This document shows, piece by piece, positions 6,539-10,026 of a DNA stretch of 10,026 nt. The notes under the pieces were generated by a model. That model made no database searches. It was not told where the DNA came from and saw nothing but the letters and a program-made list of their open reading frames with translations. Source of the DNA: Solirubrobacterales bacterium (GTDB lineage Bacteria > Actinomycetota > Thermoleophilia > Solirubrobacterales > Solirubrobacteraceae); the NCBI GenBank assembly GCA_016215085.1, contig JACRMD010000040.1, positions 1 to 10,026 on the forward strand. The letters run 5' to 3'. Position 1 is the stretch's first letter. The number at the start of each line of letters is the position of its first letter. Made by a program: the position numbers and the translations under genes.

Positions 6539-6552
6539 TGCTCCAGCAACTA
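6535..6552. promoter_or_regulatory. operator O2, MarR-type half-palindrome over the -10/+1
   Basis: TGATTG, six bases (CTCCAG), CAACTA: the right half is the exact reverse complement of the TAGTTG of O1, while the left half matches at four of six positions. It overlaps the -10 and the predicted transcription start. The outer halves of O1 and O2, GTAGTTGC (6509-6516) and GCAACTAC (6546-6553), form a perfect eight-base inverted repeat around the promoter. Confidence 0.55.
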
Positions 6553-6567
6553 CTTCTCACCCCCACC

Positions 6568-6573
6568 AGGAGG
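6568..6573 (+). promoter_or_regulatory. ribosome binding site fixing the dioxygenase start
   Basis: AGGAGG, a full Shine-Dalgarno, ends five bases before the ATG at 6579. It decides this start over in-frame codons further upstream, which would lie inside the promoter. Confidence 0.85.
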
Positions 6574-6578
6574 GGACG

Positions 6579-7505
6579 ATGCAGCTCGAAGGGCTCCACC
6601 ACATCACGATGATCACGGCCGACGCCCAGGCCAACGTCGACTTCTACGCCGGCGTCCTCGGGCTGCGCTTCGTCAAGAAGACCGTGAACTTCGACCAGCC
6701 CGACGCCTACCACCTGTACTTCGGCGACGAGCAGGGCGCGCCCGGCTCGATCCTCACCTGGTTCGAGTTCCCCGGCGCCGCGAAGGGCCGCCCCGGCATC
6801 GGGATGATCCACACCATCCAGCTCGGCGTCCCGTCGGCGGCCTCGCTGGACTTCTGGGAGGGCCGCCTGCGCGAGCACGGCGCCGAGCCGCACCGCGACG
6901 AGGGCACGCTGCGCTTCGAGGACCCCGAGGGCCTCGCGTTCGAGCTCGTCGTCGCCGACGACGGCAACCCGCCGCTGCGCGCCGAGCACCCCGAGGTCCC
7001 GGCCGAGCACGCCATCACCGGCATCGAGGGCGCCCGCGCCTACAGCGCCTACGACGGCGTCGAGGAGAAGGCGCTGACCGACGTGCTGGGCTTCACCTAC
7101 GAGGGCGGCGGCCGCTACCGCCTGCAGGGCCGTGAGCGCCACGTCCACTGGGCCTACGACCCGGCCCCGCCGCACCACGGCCGCCAGGGCGCGGGCTCGG
7201 TGCACCACATCGCCTTCGCGTCCCAGGACGAGGACCACCTGCGCTGGCAGGCCCGCGTCGGCGACGCCGGCGGCTACGTGACCGGCGTCCAGGACCGCGA
7301 CTACTTCCGCTCGATCTACATCCGCGAGCCGCGCGGCGTGCTGTTCGAGATCGCCACCATGTCGCCCGGCTTCGCGGTCGACGAGGACCCGGAGCACCTC
7401 GGCGAGCAGCTGCGGCTGCCCAGGCAGCACGAGCACCTGCGCTCCCAGCTCGAGCGCGAGCTGCGGCCGGTCGTCAACCCGCGCGCGGCGAAGGAGCTCG
7501 CATGA
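6579..7505 (+). CDS. ring-cleaving dioxygenase, VOC/glyoxalase superfamily (MhqO/MhqA-like)
   Basis: A 308-aa protein with two vicinal-oxygen-chelate modules, about residues 5-130 and 145-265. Module 1 opens LEGLHHITMITADAQANVDF and continues YAGVLGLRFVKKTVNFDQPD, very typical of the MhqO/MhqA/LinE-like 'ring-cleaving dioxygenase' group, then TWFEFPGA and EDPEGLAFELVV. Module 2 has AYSAYDGVEEKALTDVLGF, then SVH209-H210-IAFAS and RGVLFE257IATMSPGF. His near residue 7/8, His209 or 210 and Glu257 are the likely Fe(II) ligands. Family members open hydroquinone/catechol-type rings or take part in quinone resistance; the exact substrate is not visible. C-terminal residues 270-308 (EHLGEQLRLPRQHEHLRSQLE) form the usual helix. 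It is the first gene of the operon; its TGA overlaps the next ATG (ATGA at 7502-7505). Confidence 0.92.
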   Translation: MQLEGLHHITMITADAQANVDFYAGVLGLRFVKKTVNFDQPDAYHLYFGDEQGAPGSILTWFEFPGAAKGRPGIGMIHTIQLGVPSAASLDFWEGRLREHGAEPHRDEGTLRFEDPEGLAFELVVADDGNPPLRAEHPEVPAEHAITGIEGARAYSAYDGVEEKALTDVLGFTYEGGGRYRLQGRERHVHWAYDPAPPHHGRQGAGSVHHIAFASQDEDHLRWQARVGDAGGYVTGVQDRDYFRSIYIREPRGVLFEIATMSPGFAVDEDPEHLGEQLRLPRQHEHLRSQLERELRPVVNPRAAKELA

Positions 7506-8155
7506 GCGCCCTGACCTACCGCGAGCGGCCGGCCGCGGGTGACGCGGCCGGCCTGCTCGTCCTGCACCACGGCCGCGGCGCCGACGAGCACGACCTGCTC
7601 GGCCTCGCCGACGTCCTGGACCCGGGCCGGCGGCTGCACGTGGTCACGCCGCGCGCGCCGCTGACCCTCGACGGCTGGCCCGGCCACCACTGGTACGTCG
7701 TGCCGCGCGTCGGCTATCCGGACCCCGACACCTTCTGGGCCGCGCACCGCAAGCTCGCCGCCTTCCACGACGAGCTGTGGGAGCGCACGGGGCTGGCGCC
7801 CGAGCAGACGGTCTTCGGCGGGTTCTCCATGGGGTCGGTCATGAGCTACGCGCTGGGCCTCGACGGCTCGCGCCCGGCGCCCGCCGGGATCCTCGCCTTC
7901 TCCGGGTTCGTCCCGACCGTCGAGGGCTGGCAGCCCGACGTCGCCGGCCGCGCCGGGCTGCGGGCGTTCGTCGCCCACGGCCGCCGCGACCCGGTGATGG
8001 ACGTGGCCTTCGCCCGCGCCGCGCGCGACCTGCTCGAGGCCGGCGGCATCCCGCTCGAGTACCACGAGTCCGACGCCGCGCACCACATCGACCCGGCGCA
8101 CGTGCAGGCCGCCGTCGACTGGCTGGCCGGGACGCTCGCCCTGCAGCCGCGATGA
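7502..8155 (+). CDS. alpha/beta-hydrolase, carboxylesterase/phospholipase-like (MhqD-like)
   Basis: A 217-aa single-domain hydrolase of the carboxylesterase/phospholipase group. GLLVLHHGRGADEHDLLGLA carries the oxyanion-hole HG.G motif, then VVTPRAPL. The nucleophile elbow is G-F-S109-M-G-S, the acid D163 lies in VAHGRRDPVM, and the histidine in DAAHHI (H194 likely) completes the triad. Length and order are normal. Partners of this kind (MhqD of Bacillus) sit beside ring-cleaving dioxygenases and contribute to resistance to quinones and hydroquinones, probably by hydrolysing ring-opening or ester products; the reaction is not established from sequence. It overlaps the dioxygenase stop by ATGA at its start and the MarR start by ATGA at its end (8152-8155), so the three are translationally coupled. 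Confidence 0.9.
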   Translation: MSALTYRERPAAGDAAGLLVLHHGRGADEHDLLGLADVLDPGRRLHVVTPRAPLTLDGWPGHHWYVVPRVGYPDPDTFWAAHRKLAAFHDELWERTGLAPEQTVFGGFSMGSVMSYALGLDGSRPAPAGILAFSGFVPTVEGWQPDVAGRAGLRAFVAHGRRDPVMDVAFARAARDLLEAGGIPLEYHESDAAHHIDPAHVQAAVDWLAGTLALQPR

Positions 8156-8586
8156 GCCCGCTGACCGTCACGGAGCTGGCGGCGTGGACGGGCTTCCTGC
8201 GGCTGCACCAGCGGCTCGCCCGCGAGCTCGACGCCGAGCTCGAGCAGGCGCACGGCCTGTCGCTGGGCGACTACGACGTGCTGACCCAGCTGGAGAGCGC
8301 CGACGGCCACCGGCTGCGGATGGCCGACCTGGCCGACGCGGTGCTGCTCACGCGCAGCGGCCTGACGCGGCTCGTCGACCGGCTGCAGCACCGCGGCCTG
8401 GTCGAGCGCGTGAAGTGCTCGTCGGACCAGCGCGGCATGCACGCGCAGCTCACCGAGGAGGGCCTCGCGCGGCTGCACGCCGCCCGTCCGACCCACCTCG
8501 CCGGGGTGCGGCGCGGCTTCCTCGACGAGCTCTCGCAGGACGAGACCCGCGCCCTCGCCGACCTCTGGGCGCGCCTGGGCGCCTGA
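8152..8586 (+). CDS. MarR family winged-helix regulator, probable autorepressor of the operon
   Basis: A 144-aa protein. N-terminal helix LAAWTGFLRLHQRLARELDA (dimer interface), then LSLGDYDVLTQLESADGHRL, the winged helix with MADLADAVLLTRSGLTRLVD and RLQHRGLVERV, and the wing K88-C89-S-S-D-Q-R-G-MHAQLTEEG containing the conserved DxR. A C-terminal dimer helix ends DLWARLGA. C89, the only Cys, is at the wing base in the Cys-x-x-Asp-x-Arg-Gly arrangement common in this subgroup. Firmicute quinone sensors of the MarR/DUF24 types use an N-terminal Cys, so C89 redox sensing is only possible, not indicated. As last gene of the operon with paired palindromes at the promoter, it most likely represses its own operon until an aromatic or quinone ligand binds. 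Confidence 0.92.
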   Translation: MSPLTVTELAAWTGFLRLHQRLARELDAELEQAHGLSLGDYDVLTQLESADGHRLRMADLADAVLLTRSGLTRLVDRLQHRGLVERVKCSSDQRGMHAQLTEEGLARLHAARPTHLAGVRRGFLDELSQDETRALADLWARLGA

Positions 8587-8595
8587 GCGGTGCGG

Positions 8596-8619
8596 CCCGC
8601 CGCACCCCGGTGCGGCGGG
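8596..8619 (+). terminator. candidate terminator hairpin after the MarR gene
   Basis: CCCGCCGCACC and GGTGCGGCGGG form a perfect 11-base inverted repeat separated by two bases (effective loop ACCCCGGT or shorter), ten bases after the MarR stop. No T-tract follows, which is common for very high-GC actinobacteria. Its position at the end of the operon and arm length support a terminator. Confidence 0.6.
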
Positions 8620-8686
8620 GATGCCCCCGCCCGCCCCGGAGGCTGGCGCGGTGTCACGCCCGCGCCCCTGGTGGGACCGTTCCGCC

Positions 8687-8911
8687 ATGACCACCACCGC
8701 CACCCTCTACCGCGAGCTCGACCACCGGATCAGCGACGGCATCGAGGTGCGCCTCCTCTGGCGCGAGCACGACGGTGCGGTGCGCGTGTCGGTGGCCGAC
8801 GCCCGGTCGGGCGAGTCGTTCTGCGTCGAGGTCCGCGAGGGCGAGCGCGCGCTGGACGTCTTCCACCACCCGTTCGCCTACGCCTCGCGGGCGCAGCGGC
8901 AGGCCGCCTAG
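8687..8911 (+). CDS. 74-aa conserved hypothetical protein
   Basis: A small acidic, probably cytoplasmic protein with no signal or membrane segment. It begins TTTATLYRELDHRISDGIEV, then RLLWREHDGAVRVSVADA, then SGESFCVEVREGERALDVFH and HPFAYA. The alternating hydrophobic pattern (VRLLW, VRVSVAD, FCVEV) suggests a small beta sheet. I recognise the 'YRELDHR..DGI.V.LLW' to 'DVFHHP..YA' pattern as that of short actinobacterial hypothetical proteins, but know no function. The ATG at 8687 is preferred over the in-frame ATG at 8621 because the conserved part starts there and the upstream stretch is Pro/Arg-rich; no good Shine-Dalgarno is visible for either. Its TAG (8909-8911) is interleaved with the stop of the convergent hydrolase gene. 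Confidence 0.72.
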   Translation: MTTTATLYRELDHRISDGIEVRLLWREHDGAVRVSVADARSGESFCVEVREGERALDVFHHPFAYASRAQRQAA

Positions 8912-9954
8912 CGGCAGCGGCCGGCGGTCCGCGCCGCACGCGCGGGCCGCAGGAAGCGCACGAACTCCTGCCACGCGGGCTTCTCGCGGCCGGCGGCGTC
9001 GAGCAGGCCGTTGTGGAAGCCCCAGTAGTCGCTGCTGGGCGGCGCCTCGCGGTCGGTGTAGGCGAACCAGTAGACGCGCCGCAGCCGCCACCGCGACCGG
9101 CACGCGGCCAGCCGCGTCCACGCCGCCGTCAGCCGCGCGGCCTGCCCGCGCTCGCTGGTGGTGAACGGGAACGGCGGGCCGCCCGACGACCACCCCATCT
9201 CGGTCACGAACAGCGGCTTGCGGCCGTCGCCGAAGCGCCGCATGATCCGCCGCGTCCGCGTGAGGATCGCGCCGACGTCGCGCGGGCGCGTCGTGTAGCC
9301 CTCGGGCGCCATCACGTCGAACGAGCGCCTGAAGCCCCGCTGGCGGTAGAGCGCCGGCAGGTAGGTGCGCAGCCAGACGGTCATCTTCTCGCCCAGCCCG
9401 GCGACGACGACCTTCGCCCGGCGGTCGGCGGCCCGGATCGTGCGTGAGGTGCGCACGAGCAGCCGGGCGTAGCCGGCCGCGCTGGGCCGCGGCGCCCACT
9501 GGTCGGCGCCGTTGACCTCGTTGAGCACCTGCCAGTGCGTGACGGCGCGCAGGCCGTGGTGCCCCCAGCGGCGGACGGCGGCGCGCACGAAACGGCGGAA
9601 GCCCGCAAGCGCCGCGCCCGACTTCGGCGGGCCGCCCGAGGGGCACGCCCACGCCGGGCAGCCGGTGAGCGTCACGAGCACGTCGATGCGGTGCCGGCGC
9701 GCGCGGCGCAGCACCTGGTCGTAGCCCGAGAGGTCCATGACGCCCGGGCGCGGGCTGGCGTGGTCCCAGCCGACGGTGAGCCGCCAGGTCCGCAGCCCGC
9801 GGTCGGCCAGGCGGTCGAGGGTGGCCTCGGACGGGAAGCTCCAGCCGCCCGCGCCGAAGAGCACGGGTGGAGCGGTGGGACGAGCGATGCTGGCGGGCAC
9901 CGCGCTCACGAGGATCGCCAAGGCGAGCGCGAGCGCGGCCATCGGGACGCGCAC
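8908..9954 (-). CDS. exported glycoside hydrolase-like protein, clan GH-A TIM barrel
   Basis: A 348-aa protein. The GTG at 9954 gives MRVPMAALALALAILVSAVP as a signal peptide (an ATG at 9942 gives a shorter one), with likely cleavage near ASIARPTAPP, so the protein is secreted. The mature part reads as a beta/alpha barrel: RTWRLTVGWDHASPRPGVMD, then RIDVLVTLTGCPAWACP, then the acid/base motif HWQVLN-E146-VNG. DVMAPEGYTTRP follows, then the nucleophile motif FVT-E252-MGWSSGGP and VYWFAYTDREAPPSSDYWGF before a final helix. The NE motif and the second Glu are 106 residues apart, as expected for clan GH-A retaining enzymes (GH5/GH39/GH53-like). The substrate is not deducible; wall or environmental polysaccharide is likely. 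The PGVMDLSGYDQVLRRARRH stretch resembles GH39/GH42-type 'P..g.ydfs..D..v..a...gi'. It is convergent with the 74-aa gene and shares its stop region. Confidence 0.85.
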   Translation of the reverse strand: MRVPMAALALALAILVSAVPASIARPTAPPVLFGAGGWSFPSEATLDRLADRGLRTWRLTVGWDHASPRPGVMDLSGYDQVLRRARRHRIDVLVTLTGCPAWACPSGGPPKSGAALAGFRRFVRAAVRRWGHHGLRAVTHWQVLNEVNGADQWAPRPSAAGYARLLVRTSRTIRAADRRAKVVVAGLGEKMTVWLRTYLPALYRQRGFRRSFDVMAPEGYTTRPRDVGAILTRTRRIMRRFGDGRKPLFVTEMGWSSGGPPFPFTTSERGQAARLTAAWTRLAACRSRWRLRRVYWFAYTDREAPPSSDYWGFHNGLLDAAGREKPAWQEFVRFLRPARAARTAGRCR

Positions 9955-9985
9955 GACCGAGAAGGTACCCGCGAGGGACCGGTTC

Positions 9986-10026
9986 TCAGCGCAACTCGAG
10001 CCGCATCGCGTCGGCCAGCCGGCCGC
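9986..10026 (-). CDS. C-terminal end of an unidentified gene running in from beyond the window
   Basis: Reading the minus strand from the window edge gives GRLADAMRLELR and a TGA at 9988-9986. This looks like an ordinary amphipathic C-terminal end, and the next gene start (GTG 9954) follows 31 bases later on the same strand. Only 12 codons are visible, so neither identity nor reality can be firmly established. Confidence 0.4.
   Translation of the reverse strand, partial: GRLADAMRLELR

Noticed and set aside
6438..7436. Minus-strand open frame of 332 codons opposite the dioxygenase
   Set aside because: Val/Ala/Asp/Arg-rich shadow of the dioxygenase, which has a Shine-Dalgarno, promoter and family motifs on the plus strand.
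7846..8703. Minus-strand open frame opposite the end of the hydrolase and the MarR gene
   Set aside because: No recognisable motif; the opposite strand has two coupled genes with complete catalytic and DNA-binding motifs.
1..10026. Mobile element, phage, toxin-antitoxin or defence system
   Set aside because: No transposase, integrase, terminal repeats, small toxin/antitoxin pair, nuclease or reverse-transcriptase motif was found; composition looks uniform across the window.

Overview
The window is chromosomal-looking DNA from a very high-GC bacterium, by eye well above 70% G+C with G/C in almost every third codon position. The gene families (PadR and MarR regulators, a GT2/GtrA plus GT39 envelope-sugar cluster, a tandem UspA protein, a small 'YRELDHR' protein) fit an actinobacterium. 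My best guess is the Solirubrobacterales/Thermoleophilia, but that is inference. I see no tRNA, rRNA, CRISPR array, insertion sequence or phage gene, and no gene-free stretch over 300 bases.

Layout. 1-596 (+): 3' end of a class I SAM-dependent methyltransferase. 529-1119 (-): PadR regulator whose tail overlaps it. 1176-1895 (+): predicted lipoprotein of the alpha/beta-hydrolase fold, divergent from PadR. 5249-1903 (-): three-gene set, in transcription order a small membrane-anchored protein (4791-5249), a GT2 glycosyltransferase fused to a GtrA membrane domain (3568-4782), and a GT39/ArnT-like polytopic glycosyltransferase (about 3712-1903). 5504-6427 (-): double-domain universal stress protein with a His-rich tail. 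6579-8586 (+): tight three-gene operon of ring-cleaving dioxygenase, alpha/beta-hydrolase and MarR regulator, each junction an ATGA stop/start overlap. 8687-8911 (+): 74-aa hypothetical protein. 8908-9954 (-): exported clan GH-A-like glycoside hydrolase. 9986-10026 (-): last codons of another gene.

How they work together. The dioxygenase/hydrolase/MarR set has the content of the MhqO/MhqD/MhqR systems that detoxify quinones and aromatic electrophiles. Its promoter has an extended -10 (TGC-TATGAT) flanked and overlapped by two imperfect palindromes with TAGTTG/CAACTA half-sites, the expected layout for autorepression by the MarR of the same operon. The glycosyltransferase set resembles modules that make a polyprenyl-phosphate sugar (GT2), flip it (GtrA) and transfer it outside the membrane (GT39).

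The glycosyltransferase set is damaged or mis-sequenced in two places. A one-base frameshift near 2360-2363 separates the GT39 membrane part from its C-terminal domain. At about 3712 the GtrA domain loses its end and GT39 has no ordinary start codon. The window is otherwise ordinary. Its best points are the MarR operator pair and the double lesion in the glycosyltransferase locus; I found no convincing wholly new system.
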